Source: Methylococcales bacterium (GTDB lineage Bacteria; Pseudomonadota; Gammaproteobacteria; Methylococcales; Methylomonadaceae). From it: 19,876 bases of DNA. Location of the stretch: contig JAGLUC010000152.1 in NCBI GenBank assembly GCA_023134955.1, forward strand, positions 1 to 19,876. The letters are read 5' to 3'. Position 1 is the stretch's first letter. The number at the start of each line of letters is the position of its first letter. The notes under the pieces are model-generated. The model saw nothing but the letters and a program-made list of their open reading frames with translations, was not told the origin of the DNA and did no database searches. Below, one piece after another: positions 7,134 to 15,447 of this stretch. A program made the position numbers and the translations under genes.

Positions 7134-8414
7134 TTACTTAACAATAAGATGTCTATGCTGACCTAACATTTCAGGCGTTACTAAAACAACACCCTTGTCA
7201 CTGACATTAAATCTTTTTTCATCTTCCGCTCTATCTTCACCAATAACAGTACCTTCAGGAATGTTACAGCCTTTTTCAATAATTGCTTTAGTAATGCGAC
7301 AATTTCTGCCAATAATAGCTTCAGGTAAAATGACTGAATCCTTAACGACTGAATGAGAGTTTACTCTTACATCAGAAAAAACCAGTGAATGTTTAACGGT
7401 CGCACCTGAAATAATACAACCACCTGAGACCATAGAGTCAATTGCCTGCCCCCTTCTATCATGATCATCGAAAACAAATTTTGCAGGTGGGTTTTGCGCT
7501 TGATAAGTCCAGATAGGCCAGGTTTTATCATATAAGTTTAAATCTGGATTAACACCAATCAATTCCATATTAGCTGACCAGTAAGCATCAAGTGTACCCA
7601 CATCACGCCAGTAACTTTGCTCGCCTTGTAAGTTTAAAAAAGGATAAGCATTAACAATATACTCATCTATAACCGATGGAATAATATCATGTCCAAAATC
7701 TCTGGTTGAACCTGCTGTTTCAGCATCTTTAATCAACTGCTCAATAAGAAACTCGGTATTAAAAACATAGATTCCCATAGAGGCTAATGCAACATCTGAA
7801 CGCCCGGGAATAGAGGGGGGATTGGCTGGTTTTTCAACAAACTCCTGAACTTGCCTGTTTTTATTAACATGCATCACCCCAAATTCTTTTGCCTCATCCA
7901 ATGAAACCTCAAGACAACCAATGGTCAAGTCAGCACCCTTGTCGACATGGTCTGCCAACATTGCACCATAATCCATTTTGTAAATATGGTCACCAGCAAG
8001 AATTAAAATATGCTCAGAACTATTGCTACGCAACATATCAATACTTTGATAAATAGCATCGGCAGTACCTTCATACCAGCCGCCACCTTGAGCTGTTTGT
8101 TGTGCAGGCATTAAATTCACAAACTCACCAAATTCACCCCTTAAAAAGCCCCAGCCTTGCTGAATATGTTTAATTAGTGGATCTGCCTTATATTGAGTCA
8201 GTATGCCTATCTTTCGTATGCCAGAATTTATACAATTAGATAAAGGAAAATCAATAATTCTAAATTTACCACCAAATGGAACTGCTGGCTTGGCACGCCA
8301 ATCTGTCATTTGGTGTAATCGCGAACCACGACCACCTGCTAAAATTAAAGCTATCGTACCGCGTGTTAATTGACTAACAAATCGCTCGTGCTGTGGTTTT
8401 TTTGAATCTGGCAT
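7134..8414 (-). CDS. glgC: Glucose-1-phosphate adenylyltransferase (ADP-glucose pyrophosphorylase)
   Basis: Makes ADP-glucose from ATP and glucose 1-phosphate, the committed and usually allosterically controlled step of bacterial glycogen synthesis. Motifs include the nucleotide loop ALILAGGRGSRL (about residues 22-33), AGDHIYKMDYG, the sugar-phosphate FVEKP motif and YWRDVGT, then a C-terminal left-handed beta-helix region. I place the start at ATG 8414, giving 426 residues. A TTG two codons upstream (8420) is also in frame, but the AAGGGG ribosome site (CCCCTT at 8421-8426 on the plus strand) is 6 nt from the ATG and would touch the TTG. It heads the glgC-malQ unit, divergent from glgB. The fructose-1,6-bisphosphate control known in enteric enzymes cannot be judged here. 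Confidence 0.96.
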   Translation of the reverse strand: MPDSKKPQHERFVSQLTRGTIALILAGGRGSRLHQMTDWRAKPAVPFGGKFRIIDFPLSNCINSGIRKIGILTQYKADPLIKHIQQGWGFLRGEFGEFVNLMPAQQTAQGGGWYEGTADAIYQSIDMLRSNSSEHILILAGDHIYKMDYGAMLADHVDKGADLTIGCLEVSLDEAKEFGVMHVNKNRQVQEFVEKPANPPSIPGRSDVALASMGIYVFNTEFLIEQLIKDAETAGSTRDFGHDIIPSVIDEYIVNAYPFLNLQGEQSYWRDVGTLDAYWSANMELIGVNPDLNLYDKTWPIWTYQAQNPPAKFVFDDHDRRGQAIDSMVSGGCIISGATVKHSLVFSDVRVNSHSVVKDSVILPEAIIGRNCRITKAIIEKGCNIPEGTVIGEDRAEDEKRFNVSDKGVVLVTPEMLGQHRHLIVK

Positions 8415-8434
8415 ATACAACCCCTTATCTAAAG

Positions 8435-8440
8435 ATTATA
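8435..8440 (-). promoter_or_regulatory. Candidate -10 box for glgC-malQ
   Basis: TATAAT on the minus strand, placed so that transcription would start about 14 nt before the chosen glgC ATG, just leaving room for the AAGGGG site. No good -35 is visible. On the opposite strand another TATAAT (8574-8579) lies 16 bp before the glgB GTG, which is very close and also lacks a -35. The control region for both arms of the glycogen island is 8415-8595. Confidence 0.3.
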
Positions 8441-8595
8441 ACTTTATTATTGTTGTAGGAAAAAATCAGACATTCAAACCTGTAAACCTGCAAACAATGA
8501 TTACGTAGTTTAATTTATTTAATCTTCTATCCTGAAATTTGTTAAACTCACTATTTGTTATTCTACTACAATCTATAATCGCGAGGCATTGCAAA

Positions 8596-10773
8596 GTGAA
8601 CAATAAAACAAAAATAAATCAAATTAATGCTGATTTAGCTCGTGTCACTGAAGCAAAACATTCCAATGTTTTTTCGGTTTTAGGTCGTCATAAAAAAGGC
8701 ACTGTAACAACAATCACGCTCTATTTACCTTATGCAGAGTCTATAAGCCTTGGATCAGATGGCGCTGCTTTTAATAGAATCCCTGACTCTGATTTTTTTC
8801 AATATCAAACAACAAAAGACAATTTACCTGAGCACTACCAGCTACAATGGCTTGATAAAGAGGGAAATACACACCTCGGCTATGACCCTTATGATTTTGG
8901 TACTGTTATCCCAGAATTTGATCAGCACCTTTTTTCATCGGGAAATCATTGGCATATATATAAAAAATTAGGTGCTCATTTGCATACTATTGATAATATT
9001 AAAGGCGTTCATTTTGCTGTTTGGGCTCCTAATGCACACAGGGTCAGCGTTATTGGTGATTTTAATCACTGGGATGGTCGTTGTAATGCCATGCGTTGTT
9101 TAAGTGGTAGTGGTATTTGGGAAATATTTATTCCTGGTCTCACTGTAGGCTGTACCTATAAATTTGAAATATTGAGCAATCAATCAGAACAAATTCTTGT
9201 CAAAACAGATCCTTATGGACAACAATTTGAGCTACGCCCACAAACAGCCTCTATTGTCAGCAATGAAAACCATTACAAATGGCTAGATAAGCAATGGATG
9301 GAACATCGGAAAGAGCATGACTGGATAAAAGAAGCTATGTCTATTTATGAGGTTCATCTTGGTTCCTGGAAACGAGATAGCGATGGTGATTTTCTTAGCT
9401 ATAGAGAACTGGCAACTGATTTAGTCAATTATGTTAAAGATCTGGGCTTTACCCATATTGAGCTATTACCTGTTACCGAACACCCTTTAGATGATTCCTG
9501 GGGCTATCAAACTACAGGTTATTTTGCACCTACTAGCCGACATGGCACTCCCGATGACTTCCGGTTTTTCATTGATGTTTGCCACCAAAATAATATTGGT
9601 GTCATTTTAGACTGGGTACCTGCTCATTTTCCTAAAGATGCATTTGCTCTAGCCCAGTTTGATGGCACTGCATTATATGAACATGAAGACCCTAAAAAAG
9701 GCGAACACCGTGACTGGGGCACATTAATTTATAACTACAGTCGCAATGAAGTCAAAAACTTCCTACTTGCCAGTGCTAATTTTTGGTTAGAAGAATTTCA
9801 TCTTGATGGTCTGAGAGTGGATGCTGTGGCTTCCATGCTTTATCTTGATTATTCCCGTGAAGCTGATGACTGGGTTCCAAACATACATGGTGGAAATGAG
9901 AATTTAGAAGCCATCGACTTCATGAGACAGATGAATTCAATCACTCATGAGCAACACCTTGGGACTGTTGTTATCGCTGAAGAATCCACCTCTTGGCCAC
10001 AAGTGACTCGCCCAACATGGACAGGTGGGCTGGGGTTTTCCATGAAATGGAATATGGGCTGGATGCACGACTTACTTTCTTATATGCAACAAGATCCTGT
10101 GCATAGAATGCACCATCATGATAATTTGACTTTTGGTATGCTCTACGCCTTCTCTGAAAATTTTGTATTGCCTTTTTCTCATGATGAAGTCGTTCACGGC
10201 AAAGGTTCCATGTTAAACAAAATGCCAGGGGACGAATGGCAACGCTTTGCTAATTTACGCCTGCTTTATACCTTTATGTTCACTTATCCAGGTAAAAAGC
10301 TTTTATTTATGGGCTGTGAATTTGGTCAAGGAATTGAATGGAATTTTAACCAAGGTCTCGATTGGTATACTCTGGATTTTCCTCAACATAGTGGTCTTAA
10401 ATCACTGGTTAAAGACCTAAATAAAATTTACACCAAACATCCAGCCCTATATCAACATGACTTTGAACACGAAGGCTTTGAGTGGATTGATTGTCATGAT
10501 GTCAATCATTCAATCATTAGTTACCGTCGTAAAACGACTGAAGAAGAGCTCATTGTTATTTTAAACTTTACACCTGTGGTCAGAAAAAACTACCGGATAG
10601 GTGTTCCCAGAGCAGGTCATTACACAGAAATTTTTAATTCTGACTCTCAGTTTTATAATGGTAGCAATTCGGGTAACAATTCTGTTCTCTCAGAGCCCAC
10701 ACCCTGGATGGATCTTCCTCACTCAGTCAACCTTACTCTTCCTCCATTAGCGGGCATCGTGTTAAAACTATGA
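8596..10773 (+). CDS. glgB: 1,4-alpha-glucan branching enzyme, GH13
   Basis: Cuts alpha-1,4 chains and re-attaches them in alpha-1,6 linkage to branch glycogen. I choose the GTG at 8596 (725 residues, close to the 728 of E. coli). It has GAGG 9 nt upstream, while the TTG at 8539 adds 19 residues without family resemblance and has no ribosome site. The N-terminal beta-sandwich and CBM48 (VWAPNAHRVSVIGDFNHWDG) are followed by a GH13 barrel with EVHLGSWKR, DWVPAHFP and GLRVDAVASMLY. In this numbering D409 is the nucleophile, E462 (VIAEES) the acid/base and D530 (FSHDEV) the stabiliser. An all-beta C-terminal domain completes it. Its stop overlaps the glgA start in ATGA, so the two are translationally coupled. 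Confidence 0.95.
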   Translation: MNNKTKINQINADLARVTEAKHSNVFSVLGRHKKGTVTTITLYLPYAESISLGSDGAAFNRIPDSDFFQYQTTKDNLPEHYQLQWLDKEGNTHLGYDPYDFGTVIPEFDQHLFSSGNHWHIYKKLGAHLHTIDNIKGVHFAVWAPNAHRVSVIGDFNHWDGRCNAMRCLSGSGIWEIFIPGLTVGCTYKFEILSNQSEQILVKTDPYGQQFELRPQTASIVSNENHYKWLDKQWMEHRKEHDWIKEAMSIYEVHLGSWKRDSDGDFLSYRELATDLVNYVKDLGFTHIELLPVTEHPLDDSWGYQTTGYFAPTSRHGTPDDFRFFIDVCHQNNIGVILDWVPAHFPKDAFALAQFDGTALYEHEDPKKGEHRDWGTLIYNYSRNEVKNFLLASANFWLEEFHLDGLRVDAVASMLYLDYSREADDWVPNIHGGNENLEAIDFMRQMNSITHEQHLGTVVIAEESTSWPQVTRPTWTGGLGFSMKWNMGWMHDLLSYMQQDPVHRMHHHDNLTFGMLYAFSENFVLPFSHDEVVHGKGSMLNKMPGDEWQRFANLRLLYTFMFTYPGKKLLFMGCEFGQGIEWNFNQGLDWYTLDFPQHSGLKSLVKDLNKIYTKHPALYQHDFEHEGFEWIDCHDVNHSIISYRRKTTEEELIVILNFTPVVRKNYRIGVPRAGHYTEIFNSDSQFYNGSNSGNNSVLSEPTPWMDLPHSVNLTLPPLAGIVLKL

Positions 10774-12203
10774 AAAAAATACTTTTTGCAAGCAGTGAAG
10801 TACACCCATTAATTAAAACGGGTGGATTAGCCGATGTAGCAGGTAGCCTGCCACGTGCTCTTGCTGAGCTTGGACAAGATATAAGAATTGTTTTACCTAA
10901 TTACCAATCATTAAAAAAGACCGAAGACGTGCGTTTTATTAGCACGGTTACCGTTAACCATATTGATAGCAACATTCTTGAAACTCAACTCCCTGGTAGC
11001 AATGTTATTGTCTGGCTAGTTGATTGCCCTGCCCTGTTTAACACCCCAGGGAATCCTTATGTTGATGAATCAGGTAACCCTTGGGACAATATTGCTGACC
11101 GTTTCAGCTTGTTTTGTCGTGTTATTGTCGAAATTGCCATGGACAGAGGGCATCTGAACTGGCGACCTGACGTTGTTCATTGTAATGATTGGCAAACAGG
11201 GCTAGTACCTGCATTATTATCACTGGAAAGTAACGCTCCTTCAAGCCTGTTTACTATTCACAATATGGCCTATCAAGGCATGTTTCCAGCCACTACCTTT
11301 AATAACTTAAATTTACCCTTGCAATTATGGCATCATGACGGACTTGAGTTCCATGAAATGCTATCATTCATCAAAGGTGGTTTATCTTATGCAAACCGAA
11401 TCACTACAGTGAGCCCAACTTATGCATTGGAAATACAGACACCTGAATTTGGCTACGGTCTGGAAGGTCTATTAGGTCATAAGCATAAAGTGTTAAGCGG
11501 AATTATTAACGGTATGGATCTTGATCAATGGAATCCAGAAACAGATACAGCCATTAGCGAACCATATAGTTTCAAAACACTTGCTAATAAAATGATTAAC
11601 AAAACATCATTACAGGCAAGATCCTCCCTTCCAGTAAATAAATCCGTGCCGTTATTTGGATTAATCAGCCGACTTGTTGAGCAAAAAGGTATTGATCTTT
11701 TGATTGACTGCCTCACTGAAATGGTCGATATGCCATTACAATTAGTTTTACTGGGCAGTGGTGATAAAAGTGTTGAACGAAAATTATTAGATTTTGCACG
11801 CCTTTATCCTAAGAAAGTCTCCGTCACTATCGGCTACGATGAAGCACTGGCTCATCAAATTGAAGCGGGGGTCGATGCTTTTCTCATGCCATCCCGTTTT
11901 GAACCCTGTGGTTTAAATCAAATGTACAGCCAACGCTACGGCACCATTCCTATCGTACGGGAAACAGGTGGACTTGCTGATACCATTGAAGATGCATTAC
12001 CTAAAAGCCTATCTAATAACACAGCGACTGGCGTTTCCTTTAAAGAAGTAAGCTCGGGGGCTCTATTAGAAGCCATTAAAAGAACCATGTTGTTATATCA
12101 CGATAAAAAAACCTGGAAGAAAATTCAAATCGCTGCCATGGAAAAAGATTTTTCCTGGCAAAACAGTGCTAAACAATATTTAGCTCTTTACCAGGAAATA
12201 TAA
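10770..12203 (+). CDS. glgA: Glycogen synthase (ADP-glucose), GT5
   Basis: Elongates alpha-1,4-glucan from ADP-glucose. The 477-residue protein has the GT5 signature K16-TGGL for ADP-glucose binding, NDWQTG (139-144), H164 in FTIHN, GIINGMD (244-250), R300 and K305 in LISRLVEQK, and E377 in SRFEPCGLNQM. These equal the E. coli numbering. A C-terminal GGLADT motif follows. It starts inside the glgB stop (ATGA) and is followed after 13 bp by a small secretin-domain gene, so glgB-glgA and that gene probably form one operon. Together with divergent glgC and malQ this is a complete synthesis set; no glycogen phosphorylase or debranching enzyme is in the window. Confidence 0.96.
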   Translation: MKKILFASSEVHPLIKTGGLADVAGSLPRALAELGQDIRIVLPNYQSLKKTEDVRFISTVTVNHIDSNILETQLPGSNVIVWLVDCPALFNTPGNPYVDESGNPWDNIADRFSLFCRVIVEIAMDRGHLNWRPDVVHCNDWQTGLVPALLSLESNAPSSLFTIHNMAYQGMFPATTFNNLNLPLQLWHHDGLEFHEMLSFIKGGLSYANRITTVSPTYALEIQTPEFGYGLEGLLGHKHKVLSGIINGMDLDQWNPETDTAISEPYSFKTLANKMINKTSLQARSSLPVNKSVPLFGLISRLVEQKGIDLLIDCLTEMVDMPLQLVLLGSGDKSVERKLLDFARLYPKKVSVTIGYDEALAHQIEAGVDAFLMPSRFEPCGLNQMYSQRYGTIPIVRETGGLADTIEDALPKSLSNNTATGVSFKEVSSGALLEAIKRTMLLYHDKKTWKKIQIAAMEKDFSWQNSAKQYLALYQEI

Positions 12204-12216
12204 CTGGAGCCCGGTC

Positions 12217-13023
12217 ATGTTGAAATGGTTACTTTTATGCTTACTGCTATTCAACATGTCTTGTTATGCCAATGAATCCACAATAGAGGTTATTCCACTT
12301 CATAACCGCTCTAGTTTAGAACTTCAATCAATTCTTACCCCCATGCTTGAAGACTCTGAACGCATTATTGCCAACCGCTCTAATCTTATCATAAAAGCTA
12401 CACCAGCTCGCCAGCAAGAGATTAAAGAGCTTATTGAAAAGCTAGATACCGTTTTAAATAATTTATCTATCACTGTCATACAAAGTAGAACTAAAACAGC
12501 GCAACAACTCAATGCTTCTGCAAAGCTTAGAGTCAATATACCCATCGATCATCCTGCTAAGTCATCAACTCATATCAAAGGGTATTTTGCACAAACAGCA
12601 GGGCTATCAAAATCCGATAGCACTCAAGTTGTTAAAACTTTAGAAGGTCAAACGGCTTATATAAGGGTAGGTAATATTCATCCCATTCAAAACACTCATT
12701 ATTATGATTCGCCTTACGGGCAACACTCTATTTCTAGTAATACTCAATATATAGAAGCAACAACAGGATTTAGAGTGATACCACGTTTAACTGCTGATGC
12801 TGATCAGGTTATCTTAGATATTACACCTTGGTCAGATAAAATGACTAGAAATGGGCAGATTGAAACACAGGGTGGGCATACTACAATACGAGTTAATTTA
12901 GGAGAATGGGTGGAAATTGGTGGCTTTAGTGAAAATAGCCAACTGTCAGAAAAGGGAAGTTTTTCTCGCACCTACTCATCATCTAACAAAAATATGCATA
13001 TTTTAATTAAAGTTGAAAAGTAG
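12217..13023 (+). CDS. Small periplasmic secretin-domain protein
   Basis: A 268-residue exported protein. The signal peptide runs to about residue 18 (hydrophobic LLLCLLLF, cleavage likely after CYA; C16 is not in a proper lipobox). Residues about 22-77 resemble the secretin N domain (NolW-like: repeat onset EVIPLHNRSS, then ANRSNLIIKATP and a helix ending EKLD). Residues about 145-245 resemble part of the secretin C-terminal homology region (LEGQTAYIRVG, GFRVIPRLTADADQVILDITP, GEWVEIGGF). It is far too short for a gated outer-membrane secretin and lacks the usual S domain. CTGGAG lies before the ATG and glgA ends 13 bp upstream, so it is probably the last gene of the glycogen operon. Its function is unknown. 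A decayed partial copy lies at 13889-14577. Confidence 0.7.
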   Translation: MLKWLLLCLLLFNMSCYANESTIEVIPLHNRSSLELQSILTPMLEDSERIIANRSNLIIKATPARQQEIKELIEKLDTVLNNLSITVIQSRTKTAQQLNASAKLRVNIPIDHPAKSSTHIKGYFAQTAGLSKSDSTQVVKTLEGQTAYIRVGNIHPIQNTHYYDSPYGQHSISSNTQYIEATTGFRVIPRLTADADQVILDITPWSDKMTRNGQIETQGGHTTIRVNLGEWVEIGGFSENSQLSEKGSFSRTYSSSNKNMHILIKVEK

Positions 13024-13307
13024 ATTCCTTGTTCCTTTATTACAAAAAAACCAACGCAAGCTATTGATTTTGTTAAAAAATATAGAGTGATGAAGGATTA
13101 ATCTTTCAGGGATACTGGGTTATTTATTTACACCAGACCGACCGATTTAGCTTATATCGTAGCTGTCACTCATAGGAGTCGGAATTTATCAGGTATAGAA
13201 ATAAATCTTGGGATGCAGAATAAAATCAATAAAGGTAATCAACAATGTAGCATTGTATGATCAGACCCCGGTCTTTTCCTCTAATCAAAAAGCCTACCAA
13301 AAGCAGA
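13024..13307. other. Intergenic region, nothing convincing
   Basis: AT-rich stretch without a supported gene. A short GC-rich dyad, AGACC-GGTCT followed by TTTT, near 13264-13277 is too small to call a terminator with confidence. Confidence 0.4.
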
Positions 13308-13631
13308 TCACTTAAATATTCTTGTTATCAGAGGCAATAGTACTATTGCAATCAAGGTTGATAAAAGTATATCTGGACTGATTCCAAGTTCGAAAATAAA
13401 ACCGGGTGGTGAGTTAATCGCAATGGTTAACCCCAAAATAAGTACAATAAAAAACAACTCTGCATGAGTCATTAAACCAACAACAATTATAGCAACCAAA
13501 GCCCACAAGAGTTTGTTGGTATCCATTCCCATAATCGATAAAGTTTTATTCGCTACAGTTATTCCGGCTGTCATAAAAAAAATCAAGCCAGTGAAAACAA
13601 TATATGTGCCAGTATTATTTTTGATACTCAT
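13308..13631 (-). CDS. Small hypothetical membrane protein
   Basis: A 107-residue very hydrophobic protein with three or four predicted membrane segments (about residues 10-30, 40-58, 60-75 and 85-104), few charges and a short basic N terminus (MSIKNNTG). Similar small proteins of unknown function are common; no motif points to a role. Start ATG at 13631 has only a weak GAGC-type ribosome site. The opposite-strand frame over this region lacks sensible protein features, which favours this strand. It sits alone between the secretin-domain gene and its broken copy. Confidence 0.55.
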   Translation of the reverse strand: MSIKNNTGTYIVFTGLIFFMTAGITVANKTLSIMGMDTNKLLWALVAIIVVGLMTHAELFFIVLILGLTIAINSPPGFIFELGISPDILLSTLIAIVLLPLITRIFK

Positions 13632-13707
13632 TTGCTCAATTGCCCATAATTTAAATTGTAACTATACTCAAAGTGCCAGTAGACATTTTTTAAGAAAATC
13701 GTTTTTT

Positions 13708-13747
13708 AAAAACCTCAAACCCATTTAGTAATATTAGAGGTTTTTTT
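13708..13747. terminator. Candidate bidirectional terminator
   Basis: AAAAACCTC (13708-13716) and GAGGTTTTT (13737-13745) form a 9-bp stem with a 20-nt loop and a T-run on the plus strand; A-rich flanks allow function in the other direction as well. The stem core is only four GC-containing pairs. It could end plus-strand transcripts coming from the glgBA unit. Confidence 0.4.
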
Positions 13748-13975
13748 GAAAAAAGCATATTTTAATTGTCTTTCCAGTAAATACAGCACTTCGTTTTATT
13801 GTTGTTATACCTTAATCTATGGCTATGTCACCGTTAGTGTGGAATTTTTTAAATGCTTTGATCATTCTTAAGCCCTCCCTTGCTGGGGAAGGGTAGATAA
13901 TATTTATCCCATTCAAAATACTCATTATTATGGCTCCCCTAACAGGCAACATTCTATTTCTAGTAATACTCAATA

Positions 13976-14162
13976 ATACTCTTCACGCCCAAGAACACCC
14001 TCATCTTATTGCGATGAGCGTTGTTTAATGCCATGAATGGCATGTAGTAGAGCAACACGGGAGCAGTTGCCGAGTAAAGCATTGAAACAGATTACTATTC
14101 CTGCTCCTTTACGACTAATAATATACACACTAAAATGGGGTATTCTTGAATGCAAAGAGTAT
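13976..14162 (-). mobile_element. TIR mini-element, family 1, copy B (187 bp)
   Basis: The reverse complement of this block matches 5118-5325 over most of its length, including the ends, the TTTCAATGCTTTACTCGGCAA core and the ATGCCAT/ATGGCAT dyad, with internal gaps that make it about 20 bp shorter. The ends are ATACTCTTCACG and, read inward from the right, ATACTCTTTGCA. It abuts the family 2 element at GAGTAT|ATTAAT with no spacer. It carries no transposase. Confidence 0.85.
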
Positions 14163-14335
14163 ATTAATCGTCCCAAAAGTTCTGGTAGGGTATTTTGACG
14201 CTCTTTTATTAACGCATATTGTAGCCCGTATGAAACGAAGTGTAATACGGGGTTTCGAGTCATCGGCTTCCCGTATTACATATACTTCATACGGGCTACT
14301 TTTTCATTACTGCGAAAACTTTTGGAACGATTAAT
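14163..14335 (+). mobile_element. TIR mini-element, family 2, copy B (173 bp)
   Basis: The ends are near-perfect inverted repeats: ATTAATCGTCCCAAAAGTT on the left and AACTTTTGGAACGATTAAT on the right. The whole body matches 5353-5524 in the same orientation. The REP-like pair 14221-14299 forms its centre. Its right border joins the pseudogene at ATTAAT|ATAG. Confidence 0.87.
14221..14299. repeat. REP-like inverted pair inside family 2 element, copy B
   Basis: It begins GTAGCCCGTATGAAACGAAG and ends with TTCATACGGGCTAC, so both GTAG tetranucleotides are intact, one per half, in inverted orientation. Each half has its own CCCGTAT/ATACGGG stem. It is the same 79-bp length as the copy at 5411-5489. 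Confidence 0.8.
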
Positions 14336-14585
14336 ATAGAGGCAACAACTGGGTTTAAAGTAACGCCACATTTAACGGCTGAGCTGATCAGGTTATCTTA
14401 GATATTACGCCTTGGTCAGATAAAATAACTAGAAATGGACGAATTGAAACACAGGATGGACATAGCGCAATATAAGTCAATTTAGGAGAATGGGGGGGAA
14501 TTGATGGTGTGAGTAAAAATAGCCGATAATTAGAAAAAGGAACTTTTTCTCGTACCTACTCATCATCTAACAAAAATGAGGAGAC

Positions 14586-14616
14586 AATCAAAAAAACATT
14601 AATCGTTTTTTTGATT
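14586..14616 (-). terminator. AT-rich hairpin at the corC stop codon
   Basis: AATCAAAAAAAC and GTTTTTTTGATT are a perfect 12+12 inverted repeat around 7 nt and overlap the corC stop. On the minus strand the transcript would end in a hairpin with an internal U-run. The stem has few GC pairs, so termination may be weak. It may only protect the 3' end. Confidence 0.35.
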
Positions 14617-15447
14617 AATTTTTAGTTTCAACAAATAAACGCGCCTGCTATCCGCATGTAGAACCTCAAAACGATAGCGATCGTACACTACTTTATCCCC
14701 TTTTTTAGGCATATAGCCAAGCTGATGAACGACAAAACCACCAATAGTTTCATGCTCATCATCCTTTAACTCGGCTGAAAAATATTCGTTAAACTCATCA
14801 ATGGGTGTTAATGCTTTAAGGGTATATTTATTTGAACTGTGCTTATGTATATACTCTTCTTCCTGGGCATCATGCTCATCTTCAATTTCACCTACAATCT
14901 GCTCTAACACATCTTCAATGGTAACTAAGCCTGCTGTCATGCCATATTCATCAACAACAATAGCCATATGGTTACGTTCGGTGCGAAATTCTTTTAATAA
15001 TACATTAAGCCGTTTACTTTCTGGTACGACACTCACTGGTCTCATAACGTCTTCAACCAGTAATGCTTTATTGTCTACTACATGAGCAAGTAAATCTTTT
15101 GCTAATAAAATACCCACAACCTTGCTACGATCATCTGCTATGACTGGAAACCTTGAATGCCCAAACTCCAAAACTATAGGGAAAATAGCTTCTAATGTTG
15201 CCTGTTTAGACACTGCATTTATTTGAATACGCGGAATCATAATATCCCTGACTCGCTTTTCCGAAAATTTCAAAACCCCTTCAATCATTGAAAGTGCTTC
15301 GGCATCAAGCAGATGTTTTTCTTGTGCTTCTTTTAATATATCCAGTAAATCATCTTGATCCTGTGGCTCCCCAGACAAAAATTGACCTATACGGTCTATT
15401 AAACCTTTCGGCTGGGGCTGACTACTCGGTGGTTTATCATTGCTCAT
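14599..15447 (-). CDS. corC: CorC/YbeX CBS-domain ion homeostasis protein
   Basis: A 282-residue cytosolic protein of the CorC/YbeX type linked to magnesium and cobalt homeostasis and, in recent E. coli work, to ribosome-related functions. It contains a pair of CBS domains (about residues 68-190, starting VRDIMIPRIQI and GLVTIEDVLEQIVGEIEDEHD at the end) and a C-terminal CorC/HlyC-type domain (about 205-280). It lacks the DUF21 membrane domain of the larger homologues, as expected for the ybeX position. Its ATG overlaps the ybeY stop by 4 bp (ATGA on the minus strand), indicating coupling. In E. coli lnt follows; here the broken gene copy begins 21 bp beyond the stop. Confidence 0.93.
   Translation of the reverse strand: MSNDKPPSSQPQPKGLIDRIGQFLSGEPQDQDDLLDILKEAQEKHLLDAEALSMIEGVLKFSEKRVRDIMIPRIQINAVSKQATLEAIFPIVLEFGHSRFPVIADDRSKVVGILLAKDLLAHVVDNKALLVEDVMRPVSVVPESKRLNVLLKEFRTERNHMAIVVDEYGMTAGLVTIEDVLEQIVGEIEDEHDAQEEEYIHKHSSNKYTLKALTPIDEFNEYFSAELKDDEHETIGGFVVHQLGYMPKKGDKVVYDRYRFEVLHADSRRVYLLKLKINQKND

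Larger units (their letters stand above)
13889..14577 (+). pseudogene. Broken partial copy of the secretin-domain gene, split by two TIR elements
   Basis: Positions 13889-13975 plus 14336-14577 align with 12663-12993, codons about 149-259 of the intact gene, with most bases identical (for example CTCATCATCTAACAAAAAT at the 3' end). The copy has no 5' half or start. It carries a 1-bp deletion near 14381 (GCTGAGCTGATC against GCTGATGCTGATC), in-frame stops at the ATATAAGTC and CGATAATTA sites, and loss of the normal 3' end. It is cut at CTCAATA by a 360-bp block (13976-14335). It looks like an old duplication in the same neighbourhood. The upstream stretch 13748-13888 shows no further similarity. 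Confidence 0.9.

Noticed and set aside
8539..8595. N-terminal extension of GlgB from the TTG at 8539
   Set aside because: The 19 extra residues have no family match and no ribosome site; the GTG at 8596 has GAGG at proper distance and gives the normal length.
13513..13728. A 71-residue plus-strand frame opposite the small membrane protein
   Set aside because: It is antisense to the more credible multi-segment membrane protein and ends in basic low-complexity sequence.
14006..14334. Open frames on both strands (14006-14263 minus, 14146-14334 plus)
   Set aside because: These are produced by the family 1 and family 2 repeat copies inserted in a pseudogene; the shared MKRSVIRGFESSA string comes from the REP sequence.
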